From Coraliomargarita sinensis (GTDB lineage Bacteria; Verrucomicrobiota; Verrucomicrobiia; Opitutales; Coraliomargaritaceae): DNA of 64,000 nucleotides. The stretch covers positions 124,001 to 188,000 of the forward strand of contig NZ_QHJQ01000005.1 in NCBI RefSeq assembly GCF_003185655.1, read 5' to 3'. The translations under genes were made by a program, and so were the position numbers. This document shows, piece by piece, positions 1 to 9,210 of the stretch (positions are counted from its first letter, which is position 1; each line of letters starts with the position of its first letter). The notes beneath the pieces are model-generated. The model saw only the letters and a list, made by a program, of their open reading frames with translations. It had not been told where the DNA came from and made no database searches.

Positions 1-586
1 GGCCGGCATTGTCAAAATCGTAACCCAACCAGCCGGTGTGCAGGAAATGATAACTGTCTGAATTGCTGCCGGAATAGCCGGGGTAAAACCGGTATTCAAG
101 TTTCCCGAGCCAGGGGCCGCGTTTATAGTCCATATTAATGCGGAAGGTATCGAGACTGATGGTGCCATCGTCGCCGCGGTTGGCATTCTTGGCGCCGCTG
201 TCAGTGTAATCACCTCCGTAATAATTGGCGCGCACGGCACCGCCTATTTTAAGACCCTCCAGTAACGGAATCAGGTCGCCCGGCGTGATTTTTGCAGGCC
301 CGAGGTCGGCGGCATTGGCAATCTGAGCTTCCAAAGAACTGACTTTTTCGGAGGCGGGTGTTGCCATGGCGGCACTTTCTACGGCTTTTAGCTTTTGCTC
401 GCTCGCCTTCAGTGCCGCTTTGGTCGCCTTAAGCTCTTTACCCATGGCCTCCAATCGTTGCATGAGTTCTTCGCGAGTCGGCTCAGTAGAAGTTTGTGCG
501 TGCAGATTGCCGGCTAGAAATATTCCCAGCCAGAAGAGTGCGAACGCCTTGACGGCGGGTAATTCCTTTTTTTCGTTTTTTTTCAT
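1..586 (-). CDS. Outer-membrane porin, N-terminal part (runs off left edge)
   Basis: Only the first 195 residues are present; the gene continues beyond base 1. The ATG at 586 opens a signal peptide (hydrophobic FALFWLGIFLAG, likely cleavage after NLHA). Residues about 35-85 are Ala/Lys/Glu-rich and look like a coiled coil (EELMQRLEAMGKELKATKAA). From about residue 110 the sequence alternates polar and hydrophobic or aromatic residues as beta-barrel strands do (IGGAVRANYYGG, FRINMDYKRGPW, KLEYRFYPGYSG). Coiled coil followed by barrel is the plan of OprO/OprP-like porins, so a trimeric diffusion channel of the outer membrane is inferred. The substrate cannot be told. It is divergent from the CNNM gene at 973. 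Confidence 0.65.
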   Translation of the reverse strand, partial: MKKNEKKELPAVKAFALFWLGIFLAGNLHAQTSTEPTREELMQRLEAMGKELKATKAALKASEQKLKAVESAAMATPASEKVSSLEAQIANAADLGPAKITPGDLIPLLEGLKIGGAVRANYYGGDYTDSGAKNANRGDDGTISLDTFRINMDYKRGPWLGKLEYRFYPGYSGSNSDSYHFLHTGWLGYDFDNAG

Positions 587-972
587 GTGCGAGTTTCGTT
601 CGGGGGCAGTGTAAATTATAAGTAGCGATGTCGCTGGCGTTTCGAATCGTGAGTCTGCCTACGTGCAAGCAACTGGGAAAGCCGTGAATGCTTTACCAGC
701 AGGGTGCGGAGGCGGGTCCGGCCCGCACGCGCAATATCATCCGCGAATGCTGCGCGGTGCGAAATCTGGCTGAACGCTGGTATAGGCTCGGCAATGATAC
801 TTTCTACGGTGAGTAATCTCGTGGAGGGTTACAATGTATCTATTCGACGTCCCCGTCTTTTCAACCCGATTTTCGTAATCGTAATTGATGACACACACTC
901 ACGCGCATACGGAAGATGCGTTACCCCTTGGTTTGACCTGTGCCGAGTTGGCCGCTTAGTTAGCATTTTCTA
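587..972. other. Intergenic region between divergent genes
   Basis: This 386-bp gap must carry the promoters of the porin and the CNNM gene. I see a short GC hairpin (GCGGG/CCCGC, 712-726) and an ATG frame of 42 codons at 688-816 (+) that resembles nothing I know. No RNA gene or repeat copy is recognisable. Confidence 0.4.
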
Positions 973-2025
973 ATGGCACTTTTAATTTTCTACGTCGGCA
1001 TCGCGCTGGGTTTTTCCTTCTTATGTTCATTGCTGGAAGCATCCCTGCTCACAATAACCAATACCCAACTGCAGGCGGCCAAATCCCGGGGGAAGCGATG
1101 GTCCGGCCGATTGCAGAAGCTGAAAGAAGATATTGATAAGCCTCTGGCTGCGATTCTAACGCTCAACACCATAGCGCATACGATGGGTGCTACCGGCGCG
1201 GGTGCCCAGTATGCCAAGGTCTATGGCGACGCCACCGGTGGCATCTTTGCCGGAGCGCTGACTCTTGCCGTTTTGGTTCTGACGGAAATCATTCCCAAGA
1301 CGCTTGGTGCTCGTTATGCCGTCTTCTTTGCGCCTTTTACAGCATCGGTCCTGCCTTTCCTGCAGACAATACTTCGTCCAATTGTCGCGGTTTGTCAGCT
1401 CATTACCCGTCTCATCACATTTGGCCGTTCCGCAGAAGCGCCCAAGCACCGCGAAGAGTTGCTCGCCGTTGCCCGCCTGGGGGAGGTTGAGGGCACGATC
1501 AAGGCGGACGAGAGCCGCATCGTTCGCAATATGCTGGAACTGCATCGCATCAATGCGGCAAGTATTATGACGCCACGCACGGTTGTCCACATGTTGCCCG
1601 AAGCAACGACTTTAGCCGAGTTTGTCGAAAGCACCGGCAAAACAAAGTTTTCACGTATACCTGTCTTCGCGGAGAATAGTGAAGTGGTTACCGGCTTCGT
1701 CCTTCGTTCCGATGCCCTGCAGGCATGCCTGCAGGATCCGGGGCAGACTCTGTCAACGCTCAGGCGCGACATCGCCTTCGTGCCCAATCTCATGAAAGTT
1801 GATGATTTGATTCAGCAGTTGCTGAACCAGAAATTGCATATCGCCATGGTGCAGGACGAGTTCGGTTCTACGGTCGGTTTGGTCACTTTGGAAGATGCGC
1901 TGGAGACGCTCATGGGTGTCGAAATCATGGATGAGCATGACCGGGTGACCGATTTGCAGGCTCATGCGCGGGATATCTGGCGCAAACGTGCCCGCGAGAT
2001 GGGCATTGAAATTGGAGCGGAATAG
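973..2025 (+). CDS. CNNM (DUF21) / CBS-domain membrane protein
   Basis: The protein has 350 residues. The N-terminal third is a CNNM (DUF21) membrane domain with hydrophobic segments and the family-typical SLLEASLL stretch near residue 20. Residues about 190-330 form a CBS pair (IMTPRTVVHMLP, then FGSTVGLVTLEDALETLMG). Relatives (YfjD, YtfL, the CorB/CorC group) are linked to Mg2+ or other divalent-cation transport or efflux in the inner membrane, with CBS domains sensing nucleotides. This copy ends soon after the CBS pair and lacks the C-terminal CorC_HlyC domain of longer relatives. It is convergent with the next gene, 17 bp away. The family is clear; the ion is unknown. Confidence 0.85.
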   Translation: MALLIFYVGIALGFSFLCSLLEASLLTITNTQLQAAKSRGKRWSGRLQKLKEDIDKPLAAILTLNTIAHTMGATGAGAQYAKVYGDATGGIFAGALTLAVLVLTEIIPKTLGARYAVFFAPFTASVLPFLQTILRPIVAVCQLITRLITFGRSAEAPKHREELLAVARLGEVEGTIKADESRIVRNMLELHRINAASIMTPRTVVHMLPEATTLAEFVESTGKTKFSRIPVFAENSEVVTGFVLRSDALQACLQDPGQTLSTLRRDIAFVPNLMKVDDLIQQLLNQKLHIAMVQDEFGSTVGLVTLEDALETLMGVEIMDEHDRVTDLQAHARDIWRKRAREMGIEIGAE

Positions 2026-2042
2026 GGTGCAGGAGCCTAGTC

Positions 2043-2450
2043 TCAGGATACTTTTTCAGGCAGTATGATCGGTTTCCGGTTCGCTTTCTGTCTAACCCAG
2101 GCAACACTATCCTGAATGCGCCTGTAGCCCAGGAGGCGCATTTCCAGGTTTCGCTTGCCCGGGAAGTTGACCAGGCTGATCCCTAGAAACAGGCAAAGCA
2201 GGCCCTGCCCGGGTAAAAATAGCATAAGAAATCCGGCAATGATGAGAAAGCAGCCCAAAGCGTTTTTTAGAATACGCAGGACCATGCGCAGAGGATTGAG
2301 TGTGGTAATTCCCGGTTCCGTACGAACAAAGTAATCGTGCGGTAAATAAATGATGATCAGCGGAAAAATAATCAGTGAAAGCAAAAAGAGAAAAACGCTG
2401 AGTAGGCCCAGTGCTGTGAAGATCTCTTCGTTTGCTTTTAACCAATCCAT
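2043..2450 (-). CDS. PGPGW-type small transmembrane protein
   Basis: I chose the ATG at 2450 (135 residues, starting MDWLKANEEIF) because the longer frame adds an unlike N-terminus. There are two long hydrophobic segments: residues about 10-35, and about 70-100 with the signature FLPGQGLLCLFLGISLV. FPGKRNLEMRLL follows, then a basic amphipathic tail. LPGQG in place of PGPGW, with this tail, matches one branch of the PGPGW (PF09656) family of inner-membrane proteins of unknown role. It stands alone, convergent with the CNNM gene and divergent from the protease gene. No good ribosome-binding site is visible. Confidence 0.6.
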   Translation of the reverse strand: MDWLKANEEIFTALGLLSVFLFLLSLIIFPLIIIYLPHDYFVRTEPGITTLNPLRMVLRILKNALGCFLIIAGFLMLFLPGQGLLCLFLGISLVNFPGKRNLEMRLLGYRRIQDSVAWVRQKANRKPIILPEKVS

Positions 2451-2554
2451 CAATAGCCGCGTCGATTTAAACCGGTGAAAACTTAAAGCGACAACCGGAA
2501 AAGTTGTCAGGACAAAAAACTTGTCTAAGCACAGCTGGCATTTTTCATGTGTGA

Positions 2555-3679
2555 ATGACTCTCGCTCCCAGTCTGTTTTTAAAGTGTTTTTGTGCACTTA
2601 TATTTGTGCCTTTTTCGTCGGTTTCCTCTGGAGCAAACGGGACAGAAACAGCGGAGGAACGCGTCGCCCGGTTGAAACGCGAGCTCATGGAGGCAGAGGC
2701 AGCTGCGGAGGCCAAGAGCAGTCCCTCTGGAAAAAGTCCCTCCGGCGGAGAAATTCCTGTCGGTGCGCTGGTTATTGTTGAAGCTAAGGAGGGGGGAGGC
2801 GGTAGTGGTTTTATCGCGGAAATGAAAGGGCGGAAGTTCTTTGTTACGAATATACATGTCTTGGCCGCAGCCCGGGGTGCGATGCTCTGGACAGTTGATG
2901 GCCAGGAGCTTCAATTGCCGGACATCGCTTTTTTAAGCAAGAAACGTGATTTGGCGATCGTTCCCTTAAACTGGACGGGGAACGCACTGATGATCTCAAA
3001 TTCCCTTGCCTTTGATGATGTTTCGATCGGTGACAGGATTACGGTCATGGGTAATTCAGATGGCGCTGGTGTGGCCACAAAATTAAGAGGTGACGTTGAC
3101 GGGATCGGGCCGGAAGAAATCGAGATATCCGCTAAATTTGTTCCCGGAAACAGCGGGAGTCCCATTGTTCACGACAAGCTCGGTAAAGTCATTGGCATCG
3201 TCTCTTATATGAAGGATTTGAGCCAGAAGGATAAATGGACGGAGGATTCCGAGTTGTCGGATATACGGCGTTTTGGTTTTCGTCTGGATGGTGAAATTGA
3301 GTGGCACCGTATCTCACTCGAGGATCTTTATGAGCAGGGTGAACTCTTTGCGAACTTTGAAGAGCGAACTTACCTGCTGGCACGCACAATTTACATGCTC
3401 AAGAATAAGCGCACCATTATGACAGGTTATGCCAGCCACGATTCCCTGGGATACTTGTTCGAACCGTTCGGGGAAAATTTCAGCTGGCGGCGTGGCTTGG
3501 CGTCGGCGAACAATATTCGCAAGTTGGATGATTTTGTAGACGGACTTGAGCGTGAGTTGATCTCCGACCGGAGCAGCACGAAAAAAGCGCTGAAAGTGAA
3601 TTATTTTAAAGAGAGGTTCGAACAAGTGGATTCTCTTCGGGACTACTCCCAGGGAGAGTTGAAACAAGTCAGCTTCTAG
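2555..3679 (+). CDS. Secreted trypsin-like serine protease
   Basis: This 374-residue protein begins with a signal peptide (residues 1-26). A short charged coiled-coil-like stretch follows (ERVARLKRELMEAEAAAEA). A chymotrypsin-fold peptidase domain occupies about residues 68-220. All three catalytic residues are visible: H101 (VTNIHVLAA), D132 (KKRDLAIV) and S200 (PGNSGSPIV). The fold is that of HtrA/DegP-like trypsin domains, but no PDZ domain follows. The last ~150 residues are charged and unrecognised. It probably acts in the periplasm or is exported. It is convergent with the L,D-transpeptidase gene, 18 bp away. Its substrate is unknown. Confidence 0.75.
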   Translation: MTLAPSLFLKCFCALIFVPFSSVSSGANGTETAEERVARLKRELMEAEAAAEAKSSPSGKSPSGGEIPVGALVIVEAKEGGGGSGFIAEMKGRKFFVTNIHVLAAARGAMLWTVDGQELQLPDIAFLSKKRDLAIVPLNWTGNALMISNSLAFDDVSIGDRITVMGNSDGAGVATKLRGDVDGIGPEEIEISAKFVPGNSGSPIVHDKLGKVIGIVSYMKDLSQKDKWTEDSELSDIRRFGFRLDGEIEWHRISLEDLYEQGELFANFEERTYLLARTIYMLKNKRTIMTGYASHDSLGYLFEPFGENFSWRRGLASANNIRKLDDFVDGLERELISDRSSTKKALKVNYFKERFEQVDSLRDYSQGELKQVSF

Positions 3680-3697
3680 CGGACTGACATTCTGGCA

Positions 3698-4702
3698 TTA
3701 AGGTAGCACGTGAACAGGCGTGCCGACTTCAGTGGCATGGAGCAGGGTTTCCGCATTCCAGTTTGCGAGTCGGAAACATCCGCTCGATTCCGTACGCCCG
3801 ACTTTCTCCGGCGAAGGAGTTCCGTGTATGCCATAGCTGGGACGGTTCAGCCCGAGCCAGACCGTGCCGACCGGATTGTTCGGTCCGGGTTGTATGATGA
3901 ACTTTTTGCTGATTCCCTCGCGCGCAGCTGTCGTACCGAGGATTTCCGGATTGAATGTGTAATTGGGATTCGCAACACGAACTTTTACTATAAGTTCACC
4001 AACAGGACGTTTGGCCACATCGCGGGCGATGCTGACGGGGCAGTGGAAGATTATATTCCCGGAGGCATCAAAGGCCTGGAGCTGTCGTTTCCCGAGCCCG
4101 ATGCGGATACGGCTGATTGTATCGTCAATTCGGTAAGGCGGCACGAGAGGGGCCAGCACCCTGTCGCCTGCCCGCAGGGCAGACCAGTCGAGCTCCGGGT
4201 TGATTGCACGGATGTAGTCGGGGGCTGCACTGGTTTTCTCCGCGACCATTTCGAGGATCGAGTGATAACCGTAGTGACTCAATTGGCCCCGCTCGCGCCA
4301 ACTGGAGGGTTCTGGCGTCAGTCTCGATAATGCTTCTTCGGAGAGTTCGATGTAAGCATGCGTCGGCTCTTCAATCCGCAGCCATGTGGCGAGGTCGTCG
4401 TTGATCTCTCCGGTAGCATCCAGTTCCCGGCTTTTTTGAAATGCGGCCAAGGCCTGCTTCGTTTGGGTTCCCGGCGTTCCGTCGATTGAGCCGGGAGAAA
4501 ACCCTAAACGGGTCAGAGCAATTTGCAGCTCTACCGTATTTTCAACGGGACGTCCCGGTGGCGGAATATTCTCTTTCCATGAAAAGTCGTCCGGCCCGAG
4601 TAAAAAATAGACCGATGCGAGAAGTATCCCGACAAGACTCAACTGCAGAATCAATCGAGCGGTTGTTTTCAGATTTCCGGATTTCGCCTTTCTCGTCTTC
4701 AA
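3698..4702 (-). CDS. L,D-transpeptidase (YkuD) with peptidoglycan-binding domain
   Basis: The protein has 334 residues: a basic N-terminus and one membrane segment (residues 18-36), then a PG_binding_1-like repeat (about 54-110, TRLGFSPGSIDGTPG), a middle region, and a YkuD catalytic domain (about 195-334). The active-site signature HGTPSPEKVGRTESSGCF carries H293 and C309. Such enzymes make 3-3 cross-links in peptidoglycan or attach proteins to it, on the outer face of the inner membrane. The start appears to be TTG at 4702. An in-frame TAA lies 18 bases upstream, and no ATG occurs before the membrane segment. Confidence 0.85.
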   Translation of the reverse strand: MKTRKAKSGNLKTTARLILQLSLVGILLASVYFLLGPDDFSWKENIPPPGRPVENTVELQIALTRLGFSPGSIDGTPGTQTKQALAAFQKSRELDATGEINDDLATWLRIEEPTHAYIELSEEALSRLTPEPSSWRERGQLSHYGYHSILEMVAEKTSAAPDYIRAINPELDWSALRAGDRVLAPLVPPYRIDDTISRIRIGLGKRQLQAFDASGNIIFHCPVSIARDVAKRPVGELIVKVRVANPNYTFNPEILGTTAAREGISKKFIIQPGPNNPVGTVWLGLNRPSYGIHGTPSPEKVGRTESSGCFRLANWNAETLLHATEVGTPVHVLP

Positions 4703-4912
4703 GGTTATGAATGTGATTTACTGAACATTCCCTGGTCGAGCAATTTGAAATTTTTTATGCCCTTGTATCCAATCGCCGGGTCTTGCCAGGCTTGGCTCAG
4801 AGCTTTGTCGATCGTTTACCCCCCACAAATAAGTAAGAACGTCAGCACGCCAATGATAACCTTTAGGTAATCTTCGTTTGCTTTGTTGATCGGTTTATGT
4901 TGCCCGGTGTGG
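4703..4912. other. Gap with a start-less small membrane-like frame
   Basis: On the minus strand an open frame ending at TAA 4816-4818 reads NEDYLKVIIGVLTFLLICGG at its C-terminus, like a small membrane peptide. It begins out of frame inside the end of the decarboxylase beta gene and has no ATG, GTG or TTG before the hydrophobic part. It could be a remnant or chance; I do not call it a gene. Confidence 0.2.
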
Positions 4913-6073
4913 CTATGTGAGCACGGACCAGAGGATACCTGCCGCAATGGCCGAGCCGATCACGCCGGAGACATTAGGAGCCATGGCATGCATGAGGAGG
5001 AAGTTGTTCGGGTCGGACTCGCGGCCGATCATTTGCACGACCCGTGCAGAATCCGGCACGGCGGAGACACCGGCGGCCCCGACCAATGGATTGATTTTTT
5101 CCTTGAGAAATAAATTCATGAATTTTGCGAAAAGCACCCCGCCTATGGTTGCCATGCAAAAGGAGAGGGCGCCGAGTATGAAAATGAGTAGAGAATCTCC
5201 AGAGAGAAAGCCCTTGTTTACCAGTTCGCCATCCACCTCGATCATGCGGACGGCCTGGGTACTGGCCCCGACTGAGAAGCCGAGTAGGATCGTTACAATG
5301 TCGATCATGGCGTTACGGGCCGAGTTCGCGAGACGATCGGTCACGCCGGATTCCTTGAGCAGATTACCGAAGAAGAGCATGCCGAGCAGGGCCATGGATC
5401 CCGGAGCGATCAATACACAGATGAGAAAGGCGGCCACCGGGAAAATAATGCGCACCCGTTGTGACACCTCCTTTGGAGGCTTCATATGGATTTTACGCTC
5501 CATTTCGCTCGTCAGCATTTTCATGATCGGAGGCTGGATGACCGGCACCAGTGCCATGTAGGAATAGGCCGCAATCGCAATGGCACCGAGCAAATGAGGG
5601 GCAAGTTTGGCGGAGAGAAAAATCGCGGTGGGGCCGTCCGCACCTCCGATAATTCCGATCGCACCGGCTTCTTGTGCGTTAAAGCCGAGCGTTAAGGCAC
5701 CGAGAAAAGTGAGAAAGATGCCCACTTGGGCAGCAGCTCCGAGTAGGACCAGCTTCGGGTTGGAAAGCATGGTGGAAAAATCGGTCATCGCACCGATTCC
5801 GAGAAAAATGAGAGGAGGGAACAGGCCTTCCTTCACCCCAAAATAGATGTAGCTTAAAACGCTGCCGCTATCATAAACGCCGAGCGGCATCCCGCTCATG
5901 TGGGGAATATTACCGACGAGTATGCCGAAGCCGATCGGTAGCAGAAGCAAAGGCTCATACTCTTTTGTGATCGCCAGGGTGATGAAGATCAGGCCAATCA
6001 CGATCATGACCGCGTAGCCCCAAGTCAGACCTGAGAGTCCGGTCGATTCGAAGAACTGGAAAAGCTGGCTCAT
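4913..6073 (-). CDS. mmdB: Na+-translocating decarboxylase, beta subunit
   Basis: This 386-residue integral membrane protein has about ten hydrophobic segments and is clearly OadB/MmdB/GcdB. The conserved GGADGPTAIFLSAKLAP stretch holds the Asp that binds Na+ and the carboxybiotin-derived proton path in studied relatives. The subunit decarboxylates carboxybiotin and pumps Na+ out across the inner membrane. Its ATG at 6073 overlaps the TGA of the biotin-carrier gene as ATGA, so the two are translationally coupled. It is the last gene of the five-gene operon. The name mmdB rests on the carboxyltransferase at 6911-8491 being of MmdA length. Confidence 0.93.
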   Translation of the reverse strand: MSQLFQFFESTGLSGLTWGYAVMIVIGLIFITLAITKEYEPLLLLPIGFGILVGNIPHMSGMPLGVYDSGSVLSYIYFGVKEGLFPPLIFLGIGAMTDFSTMLSNPKLVLLGAAAQVGIFLTFLGALTLGFNAQEAGAIGIIGGADGPTAIFLSAKLAPHLLGAIAIAAYSYMALVPVIQPPIMKMLTSEMERKIHMKPPKEVSQRVRIIFPVAAFLICVLIAPGSMALLGMLFFGNLLKESGVTDRLANSARNAMIDIVTILLGFSVGASTQAVRMIEVDGELVNKGFLSGDSLLIFILGALSFCMATIGGVLFAKFMNLFLKEKINPLVGAAGVSAVPDSARVVQMIGRESDPNNFLLMHAMAPNVSGVIGSAIAAGILWSVLT

Positions 6074-6513
6074 TCCAATTCCACCAACACTTGTCCCTGG
6101 CTGACAGGATCTCCGGCTTTTACATGGAGTTTTGCGATATTACCGGCACGCGGCGCGGTAATGCGGTTCTCCATTTTCATGGCTTCCATTTTTAAAAGAT
6201 CCTGTCCTGCGGTCACGGTTTCACCGACCTTGACATAGATTTCCAGGATGCCCCCCGGAATGGGGGCGGAGACAGAATCGGCGGAAACGCTCCCACTCAT
6301 GGCCGGAGTGCTCGGGGGGTGGGCGACCGGTTTTGAGGCACCGCTTTGCGACGAGGTCGAGGGGTGTCGTTCGTGGCTCTTCATCTGGCGGATACTGTGT
6401 ATCTCGACCGAGTATTGTTTGCCGTCGATTTCAACTTCGGCCCTATCGCCGGAAAGTGATTTAAGGCTGAGGACAAAATCCTGACCGTCGACGTTAAGGT
6501 GATATTCTTTCAT
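6070..6513 (-). CDS. mmdC: Biotin carboxyl carrier protein of Na+ decarboxylase (gamma)
   Basis: The protein has 147 residues. An N-terminal ~45-residue beta segment is followed by a Pro/Ser/Ala-rich flexible linker (about 46-80) and a biotinyl domain (about 83-147). The biotin attachment motif is EAMKMEN with K113. The carrier shuttles the carboxyl group from the carboxyltransferase (6911-8491) to the membrane beta subunit. Start and stop overlap the neighbouring genes by 4 bp on both sides (ATGA), a tightly coupled arrangement. Confidence 0.93.
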   Translation of the reverse strand: MKEYHLNVDGQDFVLSLKSLSGDRAEVEIDGKQYSVEIHSIRQMKSHERHPSTSSQSGASKPVAHPPSTPAMSGSVSADSVSAPIPGGILEIYVKVGETVTAGQDLLKMEAMKMENRITAPRAGNIAKLHVKAGDPVSQGQVLVELE

Positions 6514-6896
6514 CGTGGACCTCCCCGTATCGGCGTGTGGCTGGAAAGCGAGCGCATCTGTCCGGCTTGTCGCCAGATGGATTCCGTCCCTGAACGACGT
6601 ATGGTAATGCGTTGGATCGTGCTTCCGTCCTCGGGGCGCATGGCATCTTCCAGGACCATAGCAATGGCCGCAACGATGGCTTTCTCCCTCCGTTCCATAT
6701 CATCGTGCGCGTCCTTGCTTTTGCTGGCGTCAGGCTTGCGCCTCCGTGAGGCATCCAAAAGGTGTAAGGCCTTCGGTAGAACAATGATCATGCAACTAAC
6801 CGCGAGCAGCCCCAAAAAGACAATCGCCATGCCGATGAGCGAGATGGTTAGTCCGTCATTATCCGGAATATTTCCCGGATCGAAGTTGAATTTCAT
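6510..6896 (-). CDS. mmdD: OadG-family delta subunit of Na+ decarboxylase
   Basis: This 128-residue protein has one strong N-terminal membrane segment (SLIGMAIVFLGLLAVSCMII, residues about 18-40), then a charged region rich in Arg, Lys and Asp, and a C-terminal part with EKAIVAAIAMVLED. This is the layout of OadG/MmdD, the small anchor subunit that holds the soluble carboxyltransferase on the membrane beta subunit. It lies 14 bp after the carboxyltransferase gene and overlaps the biotin carrier gene by 4 bp. OadG proteins diverge strongly, so the call relies partly on operon position. Confidence 0.85.
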   Translation of the reverse strand: MKFNFDPGNIPDNDGLTISLIGMAIVFLGLLAVSCMIIVLPKALHLLDASRRRKPDASKSKDAHDDMERREKAIVAAIAMVLEDAMRPEDGSTIQRITIRRSGTESIWRQAGQMRSLSSHTPIRGGPR

Positions 6897-6910
6897 TATA
6901 CTCTATGGGC

Positions 6911-8491
6911 TTACAGTGGCATGTTGGCGTGCTTGCGCACCGGTTCGCTGACTTGTTTGTTCTCCAGCATGATGAGTGCTTTGATAATACGGAACCGTGT
7001 ATTTCTCGGGCGTATGATATCGTCGACGTAACCACGACGGGCAGCGACATAGGGGTTGGTGAAGTTCCCGGCATACTCGCGCTTGTGCCGTTCAAGCTTT
7101 TCGTTGGCCTCCTCGGGCGATTGGGCTTCGCGAAGTTCTCTGGCGTAGAGGATTTCCGCTGCGCCACCGGCTCCCATCACGGCAATCTCGGCGCTGGGCC
7201 AGGCGTAGTTGATATCGCCGCCGAGGTGCTTGGAATTCATGACGCAGTAGGCGCCTCCGTAAGCTTTGCGCGTGATGATAGTGATTTTGGGCACGGTGGC
7301 TTCGGCAAAGGCGAAGAGTAGTTTGGCCCCGTTGCGAATGATACCTCCGTATTCCTGAGCGGTGCCGGGCAGGAAGCCGGGCACATCCTCGAAAACGACC
7401 AGCGGGATATTAAAGGCATCGCAGAAACGAACGAAACGGGCACCCTTGATTGAGGCGTCATTATCCAGGGTGCCTGCGAGATGTGCCGGGTTGTTGGCGA
7501 CGACGCCGGCCGAATGCCCGCCATAGCGACTAAAGCCGACGACGAGATTGGGTGCGTAGCCGGACTGGATTTCAAAAAATATCCCGTCGTCGACCGTTTC
7601 CCGAATCACATCTTTGATGTCGTAAGCTTCGTTTGCGTTGTCGGGAATGATATGGTCCAGGGCCACGGACATGCGCTCAAACGGGTCTTCCGTCGCTTTG
7701 ATCTCCGGAGGCAGCATGTTGTTTTGGGGTAAAAAGCTCATCAATTCGCGGATGCCGCTGAGCGCTGCTTCTTCGGATTCATAGGCCAGGTGAGCAACCC
7801 CGCTCCGCGTGGCGTGGATTTGTGCGCCACCCAGAGAGTCGATATCGACTTCCTCATGGGTAACGGCCTTGACCACTTTCGGCCCAGTCAGGAACATGTA
7901 GCTGGTATTTTCCACCATGATAACAAAGTCCGTCAAAGCTGGGGAATAGACCGCACCGCCCGCACATGGCCCCATGATGCAGGAGATTTGCGGGATGACC
8001 CCGGAAACATCGACATTACGCTGGAAGATTTCGGTATATCCGGCGAGGCTCTCAATCCCTTCCTGGATGCGTGCGCCGCCCGAGTCATTGAGTCCGATGA
8101 TCGGGGCGCCGTTGCGGAGCGCCATGTCCATTACCTTGCAGATCTTTTCGGCAAAGGTCTCCGAAAGTGACCCTCCGAGTACGGTAAAGTCTTGAGAGAA
8201 GACAAAGACCAGACGTCCGTCGATCGTGCCATAGCCGGTTACCACACCGTCCCCGGGGTAGACCTTTTCCTGCATGCCGAAGTCGGTGCAGCGGTGGGTC
8301 TTGAACATGTCGAATTCCTCGAAACTGTCTGCATCCAGAAGATACTCGAGGCGTTCGCGAGCAGTCATGCGATTGGCCGCATGCTGCTTGTCGATACGCG
8401 CCTGCCCACCGCCCAGTCGGGCCTGCTCGCGCAGTTTCGCCAACTCGCGGTTTCGGTCCAAACGCATCGCATTGGAATCCGGGTCGCTCAT
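6911..8491 (-). CDS. mmdA: Methylmalonyl-CoA decarboxylase, carboxyltransferase (alpha) subunit
   Basis: The protein has 526 residues with two crotonase-like carboxyltransferase halves. Landmarks are [49 protein letters not shown], then [20 protein letters not shown] and [16 protein letters not shown]. This is the PccB/MmdA family. In this operon it transfers the carboxyl of methylmalonyl-CoA to biotin, giving propionyl-CoA. The length fits MmdA (about 510-525) rather than glutaconyl-CoA GcdA (about 587), and oxaloacetate OadA is an unrelated TIM-barrel protein. A propionyl-CoA carboxylase role is the main alternative, but the beta and OadG genes alongside favour the Na+ pump. It starts 12 bp after the upstream gene. 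Confidence 0.9.
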   Translation of the reverse strand: MSDPDSNAMRLDRNRELAKLREQARLGGGQARIDKQHAANRMTARERLEYLLDADSFEEFDMFKTHRCTDFGMQEKVYPGDGVVTGYGTIDGRLVFVFSQDFTVLGGSLSETFAEKICKVMDMALRNGAPIIGLNDSGGARIQEGIESLAGYTEIFQRNVDVSGVIPQISCIMGPCAGGAVYSPALTDFVIMVENTSYMFLTGPKVVKAVTHEEVDIDSLGGAQIHATRSGVAHLAYESEEAALSGIRELMSFLPQNNMLPPEIKATEDPFERMSVALDHIIPDNANEAYDIKDVIRETVDDGIFFEIQSGYAPNLVVGFSRYGGHSAGVVANNPAHLAGTLDNDASIKGARFVRFCDAFNIPLVVFEDVPGFLPGTAQEYGGIIRNGAKLLFAFAEATVPKITIITRKAYGGAYCVMNSKHLGGDINYAWPSAEIAVMGAGGAAEILYARELREAQSPEEANEKLERHKREYAGNFTNPYVAARRGYVDDIIRPRNTRFRIIKALIMLENKQVSEPVRKHANMPL

Positions 8492-8503
8492 GGGGGGAAT
8501 CGA

Positions 8504-8791
8504 TTAACTTTGGTAATAGACCTGGTAGAGTGTTTCCTCCCCGAGGCAGGCATCCACTCGTGACTGGATTGCAGCGCGCTGGGGGCTCTGTAGCCACTGG
8601 TTCCAGTGTTCCAGTGAATCCCAGGTGCTGATAACAAGATGCTCCTTGGGGTCATCCACGCGGATCAGGGTTTCACCCGAAATGTATCCGGGCTGTTTCA
8701 AGGCACAGCTCCTTAGCTCAATCAGCAGGGGCGTGGCTTTTTCAGTAATTTCTACCGGCACTTGGCGGAGTATGATCGCTTTGACTGACAT
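8504..8791 (-). CDS. Antibiotic-biosynthesis-monooxygenase (ABM) fold protein
   Basis: The ATG at 8791, preceded by GGAG with 4-base spacing, gives 95 residues starting MSVKAIILRQVP. The ferredoxin-like ABM pattern is visible: a strand, a helix (TPLLIELRSCALKQPGYISG), a strand (ETLIRVDDPKEHLVISTW), then WNQWLQSPQRAAIQ. Members are dimeric small enzymes or ligand-binding proteins, often haem or quinone related. It is the first gene of the Na+ decarboxylase operon, only 12 bp from mmdA, so a link to that pathway is likely. The reaction cannot be inferred. Confidence 0.7.
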   Translation of the reverse strand: MSVKAIILRQVPVEITEKATPLLIELRSCALKQPGYISGETLIRVDDPKEHLVISTWDSLEHWNQWLQSPQRAAIQSRVDACLGEETLYQVYYQS

Positions 8792-9210
8792 AGTGCTCCA
8801 TGGTTTGGGGTTAGACGGCAATGACTCTCTGACGTCAAAATCATAACCAACTTTCGGCTAATGATTCAAAGCAAAAACGCTCTGATGCGGATAAAATCCA
8901 GGCATCTTCAAGTCGGTATTAGTAGGAATTATACGAAACTACCGAAGAAGCACTTGATTTCGGATTAAGCCTTCAGCGTGCGTCGTGGTAAAACGACGAT
9001 TCGCTCATTACCCCTCATTTACGTGACGGTGTGTCCATCACTTACCGCAATCGATGCTTTGACCTTGTACAGTCGTGAAGTAATCGGGCCAGGTCTGCCG
9101 TGAGCTTGATGATCAGATCGTCGTGGACGGGCTTCCGTTTTGCTGCATCTGAAAATAAATATCGTTTTGTACAATGGCCACACTTGGTGGTTGAGTCTGG
9201 CCAGCATTCT
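8792..9210. other. 419-bp gap with a possible zinc-ribbon remnant
   Basis: This gap includes the promoter region of the decarboxylase operon. On the minus strand a 54-codon open stretch (about 9206 down to TAA 9042-9044) contains a C-x10-C-x2-C pattern (TTKCGHCTKRYLFSDAAKRK, then DDLIIKLTADLARLLHD). It begins after an in-frame TGA and has no ATG, GTG or TTG before the cysteines, so it looks like a decayed gene end or chance. I see nothing else. Confidence 0.3.

Noticed and set aside
704..973. 89-codon GTG frame between the porin and CNNM genes
   Set aside because: No recognisable domain, GTG start without a ribosome site, and it ends on the start of the CNNM gene.
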